A stretch of DNA of 64,000 bases from Salibacterium aidingense DSM 18341 (GCF_000429685.1 NZ_AUCI01000003.1:270298-334297), one strand, 5' to 3'. Positions 27,170 to 35,418 are shown, counted from the stretch's first letter. Numbers and translations: made by a program. The notes: a model not told the origin generated them from the letters alone.

Positions 27170-27849
27170 GACGATAAAATACGGTATCCGAAACCATACA
27201 GCGTTTCCAGATGTATACGGGGCATTTTTTTACGGACACGACGTACAACATCGTCAACAGCCCTTTCGGAACCGAAATAGTTTTCACCCCAGACATTTTC
27301 AATGATTGCTTCACGGGAAAGGGCTTTCCCAATATCTTCGGTCAGAAGCAGAATCAAGTCCATCTCCTTAGTTGTAAGCTCCACATGGCTGCCTTCATTT
27401 TGTTGATCTGTCACAATTCGTGCTTCGGGATCAATGTGATAATCATTCAACTCCACTTTCTTTTGCTCCTGGGCTTGTTCCCCATAAACTCTTGAAAGCA
27501 GTTTTTTCGCACGTATAAGCAGTTCCTGGGGCAGAAAAGGTTTCGCCAGATAATCATCACTGCCCATTTCGAGACCAAGAACCCGGTCGAGGTCCTGATC
27601 TCTGGCAGAGATGAATATGACCGGTACATCGCCTTCTTCCTCCCGGATCCCTTTTAAAATTTGATAACCGTCCGTACCGGGAAGCATAATATCGAGCACC
27701 CATAAATGCGGTGGCGCTTTGACGGCTTCTAATGCGTCCCCTCCATTATCAAATACTGTAACCTCCCATCCCTCTTTTTCCATATATGCTTTTAACACTT
27801 CTGATAAATTTGCTTCGTCTTCCACCAGGTAAACTTTATAAGTATTCAT
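27166..27849 (-). CDS. cssR: CssR-type response regulator (OmpR family)
   Basis: A 227-residue OmpR-type regulator. The receiver shows LVEDEANL, the phosphorylation aspartate in HLWVLDIMLPGTDGY, FISARD and AKPF. The winged helix ends GFGYRILSS, and ENVWGENYFGSERAVDDVVR matches B. subtilis CssR closely. It should control quality-control proteases of the HtrA type, although none is encoded in the window. Translation is coupled to cssS. Close to prsA and ispA, it extends a protein-quality theme. Confidence 0.9.
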   Translation of the reverse strand: MNTYKVYLVEDEANLSEVLKAYMEKEGWEVTVFDNGGDALEAVKAPPHLWVLDIMLPGTDGYQILKGIREEEGDVPVIFISARDQDLDRVLGLEMGSDDYLAKPFLPQELLIRAKKLLSRVYGEQAQEQKKVELNDYHIDPEARIVTDQQNEGSHVELTTKEMDLILLLTEDIGKALSREAIIENVWGENYFGSERAVDDVVRRVRKKMPRIHLETLYGFGYRILSS

Positions 27850-27984
27850 CGTTTCGGATCCTTTCTGAATCTGAATTTCATGGCACTCCCATATTTACGA
27901 TCAGTTGGAAGGCCCCCGATTCAAGGGACCTATATCATTCCCCACCATCGTAGCAGGGTTCTTCCGAAAGTTCCACACTTCTTT

Positions 27985-30849
27985 CTACATTTCCGCTTCC
28001 AGTTCACTGAAAGTACTGCTGTGTACCACTGCCTTTGGAAGATTGCCGCAGGTGAAGTATAAGATCTGCCGATTTGCACTGGCCCGTTCTACTAAATCAA
28101 ACGCCAGGTTCTGTCTCTCTGCATCAAAATTGACAAACGGATCATCCAGAATGAACGGAAAAGGCTCACTATGGCTGTAATTATCCGCCAGGGCCAGTCT
28201 TAAAGATAAATACAGCTGTTCCGCCGTCCCACGGCTTAACTCTTCCGGCGAAAACCATATTCCAAACTGGTCTTCTACAATGAATGTTTCTTTTCCCAGC
28301 GGCGCAAATAACCGTGAATAATGACCCTGTGTAATATAAGAGAAATGGCGGGAAGCTGTCTGTATGACATCGGGCTGTCTTTCTTTCTCATATACAGATT
28401 TCGCTTCCCTTAGAATAGCAGACGCCGCTTTAAGCACCATCCACCTATGGGCGTCCTGCTGTAAATCCTGTTTCATTTCTTCGTATTGCTGCAGGTCTTG
28501 TTCATAGGTGCCGCCTTCTTCTATATGCCTCTGTTCCTGTTTTAATTCAGCCAGTTTGTTCTGAAGGTCCTCTTCTTCGGATACAGCCTGATGCAGTGCT
28601 TCTTCTATTTTTGCCATTTCCTGCGACGGGGATGGGCCTTCTTTTCTCACTTCCTCCATCCAGGCATTAATGCTTTCGCCTGGATATAAGTGAGACTGAA
28701 GCTGATTCATGAGCCATTCATATTTTTTTCCCCACTCGATGTATTCTTTCTTTTGAGCTATAGCACGGTAGAACGATATAGCAGTATCCGTCTCTGTCTT
28801 TTTTAATAATTGAGCTATTATCTCTTCAGCCTGTTCTTTGATTTTCGTAAAATACGTTTTTTGGTCTCTTGCCGCGATCCAGATTTCAGCTTCCTGGTTC
28901 CACTCCGAGTTCTGTTTTTCTTCTTTTTCCATCATTTCCCCCAGCATAGGGATAACAGCAGCAGGGTCCTCCCCTGTCACTCCCAGCTGTCCGCCGAGCT
29001 GTTTTGTCTCCTGCTTGATCGTATGTGCACCCATGGCTGCTGCTTCCTTCTCCTTTTTCAAATGAAGGATGTTATTTTGCAGTTCTTTCCATTCCTTCAC
29101 AGACGCAAAAAATGTCTCTGCCGTGAGAAGGGAAGGAATCGAAGGGAAATGGCAGGTCTCTGCCCATTGTTCAAAATCAGAAAGCAGCATTTTCCAATTT
29201 TCTGATTCTTGCTCTTCTTTTCTTTCTAATGATTCATACATATTTGTTTCTCTTTCCAGCTGCCATTCTACTTCACGAATGGAAGCATCTAGACGCTGAA
29301 GAGTGTCCAGGTCAGCCGTGCTACGGGAGTTTGATGCACCCATGTTCCCCGTATAACGCTTTTTCTGCTGATTTTGCAGGTACCACAGAATGCCAGCAGA
29401 AACACCAGCTCCGAACATAATCAATCCTATCAGCCAGTGACCGGTTGTGCTTTCCCAGATACCAAGCGTCATAAATATGATCGCAGATAATTGCAGCATA
29501 AAAACAGGTTGGTTCCAAGACTTTCGTTGATTTTTATTCCTTTCGCTTTCCGATTCTTCCTTTTGTATTCGTTTTTCTTCTGCTCGTTGTTTTTCCATCA
29601 TACGCTCCAGCTCATTCTGGAGGTGGGAGACTTTATCTCTCTGCTGCTGGCACTGCTCCTCAAGAAGGCGGATTCTTTCCTGCATTCTCTTTGCTTTTGC
29701 CGTTAATTGATACAGCTCTTCTTCCGCAGCGAGCGACGTCACGCAGAGCGAAAGCTCTTTTTCATAACTTTCCCCCAAACGTTCCTGTTTTTCCTTGAGA
29801 CTGTGCTTTTTTTGAGCTAATTGAAAACGAAGACTCTCGTAGTCTTCCAGATATTTTTTATACAACGGAAGTTTTTCCTTCAGGGAATAAAACCTGTCTT
29901 TATTACTCAATAAAAACCACGTATTCGCAGCCCCTTTATGCTTATTCTCCATCTGCTTTAACGTAATCTCCCTTTCTTCCTCCTGCTGTTTGGCTTCTTT
30001 ATATTTTTCATCCCAGTCTTTAAATTCCTGTTCCCACTCCAATGAAATATCTTCATACGGGGCCAATGCCTGCAGACGGTGCTCAATATTCTCTTTTTCC
30101 TGGTAGAAGCGTTCCATCGTTTGTTTTCTTTGCTGGTATTCTTTATCTATGTAAAGGTTCTGTTTCTTCTTTTTCACTTCTTCCAGGTTCCCGGCCGTTT
30201 CCTGCATTTCCTGTATGAGGCGGTCATACCTTTCAAATTGGGCCTCCCACTCTCTCAGATGAATTCGCTGCTGCTGCAGTTCCTTCAGCTTTTTATTAAT
30301 AGCAGGCTTCTGCCCTTTTGCCTTATACAAAACCTCCATTTGTCCATTCAGCTTTTTTTCAATCTGCGCTGCATATTTCGTACCGGTCATTCCCGCCTCA
30401 TAAATATATTGGTTTAATTCTTCTCCTTTTAATCGTTGAATTTCACTTAGACCTTCCAGCCCAAAACAGAAAATGCCTTTAAACATACCACGATCTATAT
30501 TGCCAAGAACTGCGTGAAGCCACTCCTCTCCGTATCGTTCCCCATTCTCTGTATATACTGTCACTTCTCCCGCTGCTTTTTTCCCTGCCGTCCTTTCTAT
30601 GACTGCTCTTGTTCCATTTTCCAGCTGCACACTCACATTTCCGCCATGACGCCCCCCTTGTTTTGGTTCATAGCGAAGGGCTTTTTCTTTTTTAGTCGGG
30701 AAACCAAAGAGAACCATCTGGATAAAAGAACGAATGGTTGATTTGCCCGCTTCATTTTCACCACGAATCACATGAAAGGGGGAACCCAACGATATTGTTT
30801 TATCATAAAATTTTCCAAACCCGTACATGTGAAGACCTTCAATCTTCAT
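27985..30849 (-). CDS. yhaN: YhaN, SbcC/Rad50-like ATPase
   Basis: Large ABC-type ATPase of 954 residues. Walker A is GENEAGKST near residue 35. Long coiled coils run from about 165 to 800. The signature region ELSRGTAEQLYLSLRLAL and Walker B PFILDDPFVNFD lie near 890-915. A feature specific to YhaN-type proteins is a pair of hydrophobic helices in the middle (about 450-490: MLQLSAIIFMTLGIW and LIGLIMFGAGVSAG), so it may contact the membrane. With YhaO it resembles the SbcCD nuclease and is implicated in DNA repair. It overlaps yhaO by 11 bases. Confidence 0.92.
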   Translation of the reverse strand: MKIEGLHMYGFGKFYDKTISLGSPFHVIRGENEAGKSTIRSFIQMVLFGFPTKKEKALRYEPKQGGRHGGNVSVQLENGTRAVIERTAGKKAAGEVTVYTENGERYGEEWLHAVLGNIDRGMFKGIFCFGLEGLSEIQRLKGEELNQYIYEAGMTGTKYAAQIEKKLNGQMEVLYKAKGQKPAINKKLKELQQQRIHLREWEAQFERYDRLIQEMQETAGNLEEVKKKKQNLYIDKEYQQRKQTMERFYQEKENIEHRLQALAPYEDISLEWEQEFKDWDEKYKEAKQQEEEREITLKQMENKHKGAANTWFLLSNKDRFYSLKEKLPLYKKYLEDYESLRFQLAQKKHSLKEKQERLGESYEKELSLCVTSLAAEEELYQLTAKAKRMQERIRLLEEQCQQQRDKVSHLQNELERMMEKQRAEEKRIQKEESESERNKNQRKSWNQPVFMLQLSAIIFMTLGIWESTTGHWLIGLIMFGAGVSAGILWYLQNQQKKRYTGNMGASNSRSTADLDTLQRLDASIREVEWQLERETNMYESLERKEEQESENWKMLLSDFEQWAETCHFPSIPSLLTAETFFASVKEWKELQNNILHLKKEKEAAAMGAHTIKQETKQLGGQLGVTGEDPAAVIPMLGEMMEKEEKQNSEWNQEAEIWIAARDQKTYFTKIKEQAEEIIAQLLKKTETDTAISFYRAIAQKKEYIEWGKKYEWLMNQLQSHLYPGESINAWMEEVRKEGPSPSQEMAKIEEALHQAVSEEEDLQNKLAELKQEQRHIEEGGTYEQDLQQYEEMKQDLQQDAHRWMVLKAASAILREAKSVYEKERQPDVIQTASRHFSYITQGHYSRLFAPLGKETFIVEDQFGIWFSPEELSRGTAEQLYLSLRLALADNYSHSEPFPFILDDPFVNFDAERQNLAFDLVERASANRQILYFTCGNLPKAVVHSSTFSELEAEM

Positions 30850-32074
30850 TGGCTTTCTCCTTTCCCCACATCTGCCAAAGCATCCGTTCTGCTTCCTGTA
30901 TCATAGAATCCGCATTTTCTTCCGTTACGGACGAAAGATACTTTCCGGCTGAAGGATGATGATACAAATCCTGCCATTCTTTTTCCACTTTTCCAGGCTC
31001 GTGTTTCAGCTTTTCTGCAGCTTTCAGCATATCGCTGAGAAAATGTTCTTCCTCTGCATGATTTGGAAGTTCTTCGGAGACCGTATGGTTTTCCATACGG
31101 TAAACATAGAAAAAAGGGCGTTCTGCGGCTCCCATCTCATTTACGGTTTCTTTCCACATCTCTTTTTCGCTGTCATCATGGAGAAAGTCGCTTAAATCGC
31201 CTTTACCGGTCAGCGTTACATCCAGCATCAGGCCTCCCGAAGTCTGGGACTGTAATATGGATATCTGTTGTAACAGAGCGTTGGTAAGATTGTTAAATGT
31301 TAAACAATCTTCAATCGGCAGTTCCAAGGTGTAAAATAGGACATCCGCTGCCGCCCGAAATGTCACCTGCAGCTCTCCCCCCTTGATTTCGACCAGGGAA
31401 TACCCTTTCTCCCCCGTTTCCTTTCGGTGCCTTCCTTGTATATTTCCCGGATAGGATATACGATCCGAAATGTATTGTCTGGCGTGAATATGTCCCAATG
31501 CCCAGTAATCAAATTGTTTCTCTTCCAGTTCTCTTCTCTCAAAAGGCGCATAAGGGTGGTCCCGGCCTTGTTTTTCCTGACCATGAAGAAGCCCTATGTG
31601 ATATACGCTGCCGTCCTTTTTTTTAAACTCTCTGGCAACATTTCGAAGTTCGCGCTCTTCGTAACTGCAGCCGTAGAGGTACGCAGCTTCCTTGTTATTT
31701 TTAGTAAAAACTTTAACTTCCGGAGTCGTATGGAATATATGTACATTATCGGGCCATTCCACCGGCGCGAATTTTCTATGAACCGGATCGTGATTTCCAT
31801 AAATTAGATATACCGGAATACTGTACTTATGAAGTGTTTCAAACTGCTTTTTTAAGAAGAGCTGCTGTTTTAAGCTTCGGTTTTCCTGATCGAATAAGTC
31901 CCCGGCAATAAGGAGAAAGTCAACCTGAAATGATGCAGCATCATGTATCATATTTTCTACAGCCCGGTAAATACTGTTTTCCAATTGTTCTTTTACGAAA
32001 GGGGCCGCTCCGGATCCGGCCGGAATGGGAGAACCCAAATGAAGATCAGCTGCGTGAATAAATCGCAGATCCAT
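30839..32074 (-). CDS. yhaO: YhaO, SbcD/Mre11-like metallophosphoesterase
   Basis: Calcineurin-like nuclease of 411 residues, partner of YhaN. Metal-binding motifs are visible in order: HAADLHLG, IAGDLFDQ, IYGNHDPV and LGHIHARQ. The frame is open to 32353, but the family start MDLRFIHAADLHLG is at ATG 32074 (AAAGG eleven bases upstream); a TTG two codons earlier is also possible. The upstream extension overlaps the repeat-protein gene and is not credible. In B. subtilis the two genes are co-regulated with yhaM; here no yhaM is present. Confidence 0.92.
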   Translation of the reverse strand: MDLRFIHAADLHLGSPIPAGSGAAPFVKEQLENSIYRAVENMIHDAASFQVDFLLIAGDLFDQENRSLKQQLFLKKQFETLHKYSIPVYLIYGNHDPVHRKFAPVEWPDNVHIFHTTPEVKVFTKNNKEAAYLYGCSYEERELRNVAREFKKKDGSVYHIGLLHGQEKQGRDHPYAPFERRELEEKQFDYWALGHIHARQYISDRISYPGNIQGRHRKETGEKGYSLVEIKGGELQVTFRAAADVLFYTLELPIEDCLTFNNLTNALLQQISILQSQTSGGLMLDVTLTGKGDLSDFLHDDSEKEMWKETVNEMGAAERPFFYVYRMENHTVSEELPNHAEEEHFLSDMLKAAEKLKHEPGKVEKEWQDLYHHPSAGKYLSSVTEENADSMIQEAERMLWQMWGKEKANED

Positions 32075-32153
32075 AAACAAAACTGCCTTTCCTGCTATTA
32101 TTTCTTCTATTATAGCATGAAAAACGTGAACATACGCTCGTATATTTCGAATT

Positions 32154-32184
32154 AAAAAAAGAGCCTGCGTACACACACAGGCTC
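32154..32184 (-). terminator. Terminator of the yidC2-repeat protein operon
   Basis: GAGCCTG (32161-32167) pairs with CAGGCTC (32178-32184), with seven A before it, giving a U-run on the minus strand. Confidence 0.9.
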
Positions 32185-32190
32185 GATATT

Positions 32191-32742
32191 TTAAAATAAG
32201 GTGGAAAGGGCGACTAGAGCAGTTAACGGTAGAATTAGACGGCGGAACCTTGGACGCGGCCCATAGCCGTAACCGCCGTAGCCTCCATAGCCGCCGTATC
32301 CCCCGTAGCCTCCGAAAAACTGACGGTTCATCGGACCCGAGTGACAGCCGCACTGCTTCCCTTTAGGCATCGTTTGATCCATTGTCGGGCTTTGCATGCC
32401 CTGCACATTGTTAGGTGGATACTGCATGCCCTGCACATTGTTGGGTGGATACTGCATGCCCTGCACATTGTTGGGTGGATACTGCATGCCCTGCACGTTG
32501 TTGGGTGGATGCTGCATGCCCTGCACGTTGTTGGGTGGATGCATGCCCTGCACATTGTTCATCGGGCCGCCCTGCATACCCTGCATCATGTTATTATCAT
32601 GGTTTTCCGGGATCATCATATACACGTTATTGTCGTCTACATTTTCAATATAACCTTCCACTTGTTCATTATTATTCGTCTGCACCCTTACGTAACGCCC
32701 TATATTTTGTTTACACATTTGGTGCATCTGCATAGGATTCAT
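32191..32742 (-). CDS. Repeat-rich protein with Sm-like N-terminus
   Basis: A 183-residue protein. Residues 10-48 (IGRYVRVQTNNNEQVEGYIENVDDNNVYMMI, quoted in pieces IGRYVRVQT and VEGYIENVDDNNVYMM) resemble a small Sm-like barrel. Residues 55-115 are tandem NNVQGMQYPP repeats. A C-terminal GGYGGYGGYGGYG run precedes RFRRLILPLTALVALSTL, a basic-hydrophobic tail. Similar Gly/Tyr-rich proteins with this tail occur in spore formers and are often taken as spore-coat or sporulation proteins, but I cannot name a family. The start is ATG 32742 behind AAGGAGG. It is last in the operon with yidC2. Confidence 0.75.
   Translation of the reverse strand: MNPMQMHQMCKQNIGRYVRVQTNNNEQVEGYIENVDDNNVYMMIPENHDNNMMQGMQGGPMNNVQGMHPPNNVQGMQHPPNNVQGMQYPPNNVQGMQYPPNNVQGMQYPPNNVQGMQSPTMDQTMPKGKQCGCHSGPMNRQFFGGYGGYGGYGGYGGYGYGPRPRFRRLILPLTALVALSTLF
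32393..32559. repeat. Tandem 30-base coding repeat
   Basis: Four near-identical 30-base units (starting 32393, 32423, 32453, 32483) are followed by one of 27 bases (32513) and a partial one (32540). Each encodes NNVQGMQYPP on the minus strand; the 27-base unit lost one codon. The units differ by one to three bases. The number of copies is likely to vary between strains. Confidence 0.95.
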
Positions 32743-32809
32743 TTAACCATCCGCCTCCTTTTACATGGATATCATATTCAGGCAGGCGGGCTCATGTGCA
32801 GTAAATAAT

Positions 32810-33562
32810 CTATTGATCGGAAGCCGTTTCCGTGCGGGCACGGTACTTGGAAAAATACATGGATTGAAAGATCATAAAGATACCTCCGGTAAACCAGTAT
32901 AACGAAAGGGCAGAAGGAAGAGCCGCCCCTGCCGCAATGATCATGACCGGCATTAAATACATCATTACTTTCATTTGCTGCGGAGTATCCTTCATCGTAA
33001 TTTTTGTCTGTAAAAACATAGCAGCTCCTGCAGCGACCGGTAAAATGAATAAAGGATCCGGCTGTCCCAGATCAAGCCATAAAAAACTGTGGTTGGCAAT
33101 TTCCTCAGTACGGACAATTGCAAAATAAAATGCCATTAGAATCGGCATTTGTATAAGGACAGGCAGGCATCCCGCAGCCGGGTTTACTCCATTTTTCGAA
33201 TACAGCTGCATCATTTCCTGCTGGAACTTTTGGGCCTGCTGCTGATTCTTGGTATCATATTTCTCCTTAAGCTTTTCCATTTCAGGCTGTAATTCACGCA
33301 TCGCCACCGTACTTTTCTGCTGTTTCATAAACAGCGGAAGCAAGCATAAACGAATGACAAAGGTCATAAAAATAATAGCCATGCCATAACTTCCCTGAAA
33401 CAAATCTGCCAGGTTGGTTAATACCCAGGAAAACGGGTAGACAAAAAAGTGATTCCATATGCCTTCACTTTCCGATGTAATCGGGTCACGATTCATACCG
33501 CATCCCGAAAGGAGAGTAGATAACGCCACAATGATAATGAATACTGTTCTTTTTTGAAGCAA
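32810..33562 (-). CDS. yidC2: YidC/OxaA membrane insertase (second-copy type)
   Basis: Membrane protein insertase of 250 residues. A lipoprotein signal ends at LLSGC (cysteine near residue 21), followed by the five-helix YidC core. The conserved arginine of the hydrophilic groove lies in FVIRLCLLPLFMKQQKS and a coiled-coil hairpin (LQPEMEKLKEKYDTKNQQQ) follows. In B. subtilis two paralogues exist, SpoIIIJ beside rnpA and YqjG (YidC2) induced when SpoIIIJ fails. This copy is not near rnpA, so it is probably YidC2. Start TTG 33562 lies behind GAGGAAGGAAG. See the leader peptide at 33599-33871. Confidence 0.93.
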   Translation of the reverse strand: MLQKRTVFIIIVALSTLLSGCGMNRDPITSESEGIWNHFFVYPFSWVLTNLADLFQGSYGMAIIFMTFVIRLCLLPLFMKQQKSTVAMRELQPEMEKLKEKYDTKNQQQAQKFQQEMMQLYSKNGVNPAAGCLPVLIQMPILMAFYFAIVRTEEIANHSFLWLDLGQPDPLFILPVAAGAAMFLQTKITMKDTPQQMKVMMYLMPVMIIAAGAALPSALSLYWFTGGIFMIFQSMYFSKYRARTETASDQ

Positions 33563-33565
33563 TGT

Positions 33566-33620
33566 TTCTTCCTTCCTCTCTCTTTATATTTGTTTGTTTT
33601 AGAGCAGAAGAATGAAAGAA
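33566..33620 (-). promoter_or_regulatory. Possible hairpin hiding the yidC2 ribosome site
   Basis: Bases 33620-33608, the codons for the Y-S-F-I-L segment near the end of the leader peptide, can pair with 33578-33566, the purine-rich ribosome site of yidC2. Twelve of 13 positions pair (three G-U). A ribosome stalled on the Asp-Asp-Asp-Glu codons (33637-33626) would cover the left arm and expose the site. The stem is A-U and G-U rich, so stability is modest. Confidence 0.45.
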
Positions 33621-33871
33621 TAATACTCGTCATCATCGAGGTGATCTTTTAATGCTGGAATTTTTCTGCAGATAAAGATAAATAAAAATAAAGACAGAAC
33701 AGGAACATGATCCCTTTGCCGGCGTTGGTCTATAATATAATGAGAATGGATCATCTGATTGGACGACCATGGTGTTATGCCGCCGTCCAGCACAGACCAG
33801 CCTGCGATATAAAAGACAGAGACGAGCAGAACCATCTCCAGAATATTGATATCAAACAGTATTTCCAGCAT
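33599..33871 (-). CDS. Small membrane peptide upstream of yidC2, candidate translation-arrest leader
   Basis: A 90-residue product starting at ATG 33871 behind AAAGGAGGG, one of the best ribosome sites in the region. Residues 10-28 form a likely membrane helix (ILEMVLLVSVFYIAGWSVL), residues 56-67 a second short hydrophobic stretch, and the end is acidic then hydrophobic (KDHLDDDEYYSFILLL). It sits 25 bases after a transglycosylase gene and 36 bases before yidC2. Size, membrane segment, acidic C-terminus and position match B. subtilis MifM, which arrests the ribosome to induce yidC2. The MifM arrest sequence itself is not recognisable, so the role is inferred. Confidence 0.6.
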   Translation of the reverse strand: MLEILFDINILEMVLLVSVFYIAGWSVLDGGITPWSSNQMIHSHYIIDQRRQRDHVPVLSLFLFIFICRKIPALKDHLDDDEYYSFILLL

Positions 33872-33896
33872 ATCGTACCCTCCTTTTCCCGATTTT

Positions 33897-34532
33897 TTAT
33901 TCTGCTGTTGTTTTTACAGCGTTATGATGTTTCTCATACTTTTCCGCATAGGAAAGTACCTCTTCCACATACCAATCGGCCTGATTATATTGGTGTAAGG
34001 CCTTCCTTAATTCTCCATCCGCTCCGCCATTAGCAGCCAGATAGTTTGCTGTTGAAAAAACAGCGTCCTCTATATTATATGGATCGGCTTCCCCGCTCCC
34101 ATCGGCGTCCACTCCATATCCGCCATTGGCTTCGATCACATCCGTATCTGTCAAATCCTCTTCGGATATGTTCGCATCTCCTTTTCCGCCACAGCCGTCA
34201 TAGCTCCATCCAACAAACGAGCAGGGCATGAATTGGGTATGACCGATAGCTCCTGCGGGGCTTTCAAGCTCGTCCATCGTGGAAAATATGGTTTCCACAC
34301 GATGCACCGCTGCAAGGACTTCCCAGGAAACGCCGTAGGCTTGTTCTGCTTCTTTATAAATAGGGATATAGTTCTCAGGAATTTCCTTGTCATCAAACGG
34401 GGAGCTGCTTTGTTCCTGCGAAGAATCGGGTTGATCGGGCAGGCCTTTCCATAGAAGTGCAGCTGCGACCGCACTAATAATAACCATAACCACAGCTGAC
34501 GGAATTGGCTTTTTCTCTTGCTTTTTTGCCAA
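33897..34532 (-). CDS. Membrane-anchored lytic transglycosylase
   Basis: A 211-residue protein with an N-terminal membrane helix (AVVMVIISAVAAALLW), an acidic linker and a lysozyme-like lytic transglycosylase domain. The catalytic glutamate lies in AAVHRVETIFS, followed by SPAGAIGHTQFMP and the DPYNIEDAVFSTANYLAANGG helix pair typical of this family. It should cleave the glycan strands of peptidoglycan on the outer face. The start is TTG 34532 behind GGGAGGTGGG. It is the first gene of the operon with the leader peptide and yidC2. Confidence 0.88.
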   Translation of the reverse strand: MAKKQEKKPIPSAVVMVIISAVAAALLWKGLPDQPDSSQEQSSSPFDDKEIPENYIPIYKEAEQAYGVSWEVLAAVHRVETIFSTMDELESPAGAIGHTQFMPCSFVGWSYDGCGGKGDANISEEDLTDTDVIEANGGYGVDADGSGEADPYNIEDAVFSTANYLAANGGADGELRKALHQYNQADWYVEEVLSYAEKYEKHHNAVKTTAE

Positions 34533-34665
34533 ACTCCCACCTCCCCTATTTCATCATAAACAATCCGCCTGAATTCATCCAGCGACAAATAGGTGAACAA
34601 ACAATATATACGGCCTTGCCCAGGTTTTTGTTTCATCTTAAAATAATGGTAAGGGAGGGAGAGCG

Positions 34666-34845
34666 ATGCAGTTTTATTTAACCGCGTATGCAGAAGATGG
34701 AAACCTTCTGCTTAACGAAATGTTTGAAAGCGGGGAAGAAAAAAAAGCAGTGCAGTATGGCAGACAACGCCTGGAAGAAGAAAACTGCTCCCGATGTACC
34801 CATCGTCTGACAAAAAACGGAGAGTTACTTTTATTTCATCGATAA
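34666..34845 (+). CDS. yhzD: YhzD-like small protein
   Basis: A 59-residue protein starting at ATG 34666 behind GGGAGGGAG. It begins MQFYLTAYAEDGNLLLNE and ends RLTKNGELLLFHR, the pattern of B. subtilis YhzD-type proteins, which lie in the same genomic neighbourhood. It is compact, soluble and probably alpha-beta, with two cysteines in CSRC. Function unknown. Confidence 0.65.
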   Translation: MQFYLTAYAEDGNLLLNEMFESGEEKKAVQYGRQRLEEENCSRCTHRLTKNGELLLFHR

Positions 34846-34929
34846 GAACTTGGGGAACCCACAGGCTGCGGAACGGTCTTCGCTTTTTATTAAGTCATTG
34901 AGCCTATTCGTTTTGATGGAGCACCTTGC

Positions 34930-35106
34930 GGACATCTGTTCCGTTAAATGACAAAAAAAGGACCTTGGGATGCTTTTTTTGGACATTTATTCCGCTATCA
35001 AGGCTCCCAGACGCTTCTTTTATGCTAAAACAGGGAAATAACGGAACAAATGTCCCATTCCCTCTTCAAAAGGGGAAAAATCGAAGAAATAACGGAATAA
35101 ATGTCC
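34930..35106. repeat. Four copies of a 17-base motif, two direct and two inverted
   Basis: GGACATCTGTTCCGTTA (34930-34946) and GGACATTTATTCCGCTA (34981-34997) face TAACGGAACAAATGTCC (35039-35055) and TAACGGAATAAATGTCC (35090-35106). The copies could fold into two nested or alternative hairpins. There is no gene in this stretch. Confidence 0.85.
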
Positions 35107-35185
35107 AACCGCTTTAGTAAAAACTTTTAATCCCCGTCATTAGATCCATAGCACGGGATCAGATCACCACACCTTCCTCTGAGTT

Positions 35186-35325
35186 GTATCAAAAGTGCGT
35201 TACATGCTGAGGCATCCGCTGCAGGTGGACGCTTGCCGCGGGCAGGGCCTCAGCTGCATCATTGGGGGAAGATCCGGCACGTCCTGGCGGGCGCCGATCT
35301 GACCCGCTTCCTGCGGGCCCAAACA
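35186..35325. repeat. Second, degraded copy of the REP-like unit
   Basis: Bases 35292-35320 repeat 25094-25122 with one mismatch, including CGCCGATCTGACCCGC and TCCTGCGGGCCC. Upstream, GGCACGTCCTGGC corresponds to the small hairpin at 25077. CTGAGGC (about 35208) is inverted at 35248. The outer 14-base arms of the first copy are not present. Together with the 17-base motifs this fills the gap 34846-35385. Confidence 0.75.
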
Positions 35326-35385
35326 CCGTTTGATGGGAGCTTCGGCTGCTGCTTGCTTCGGTTACATTTTCTTTATCACAGGAAA

Positions 35386-35411
35386 GGAGCTGTACCTTTT
35401 GATACAGCCCC
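35386..35411 (-). terminator. Hairpin after the HAD-family gene
   Basis: On the minus strand GGGGCTGTA pairs with TACAGCTCC (35403-35411 and 35386-35394) with one G-U pair, followed by TTTCC. The U-run is short. Confidence 0.55.
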
Positions 35412-35418
35412 GCCTTTT

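Noticed and set aside
32075..32353. Upstream extension of the yhaO frame
   Set aside because: It runs through the terminator and into the repeat-protein gene; the family start is MDLRFIHAADLHLG at 32074.
32393..32559. Possible CRISPR array
   Set aside because: Units are directly contiguous with no spacers and lie in frame inside a coding gene.
32341..32808. Plus-strand repeat frames over 32.3-32.8 kb
   Set aside because: They are reverse-frame shadows of the 30-base coding repeat and have no ribosome site.
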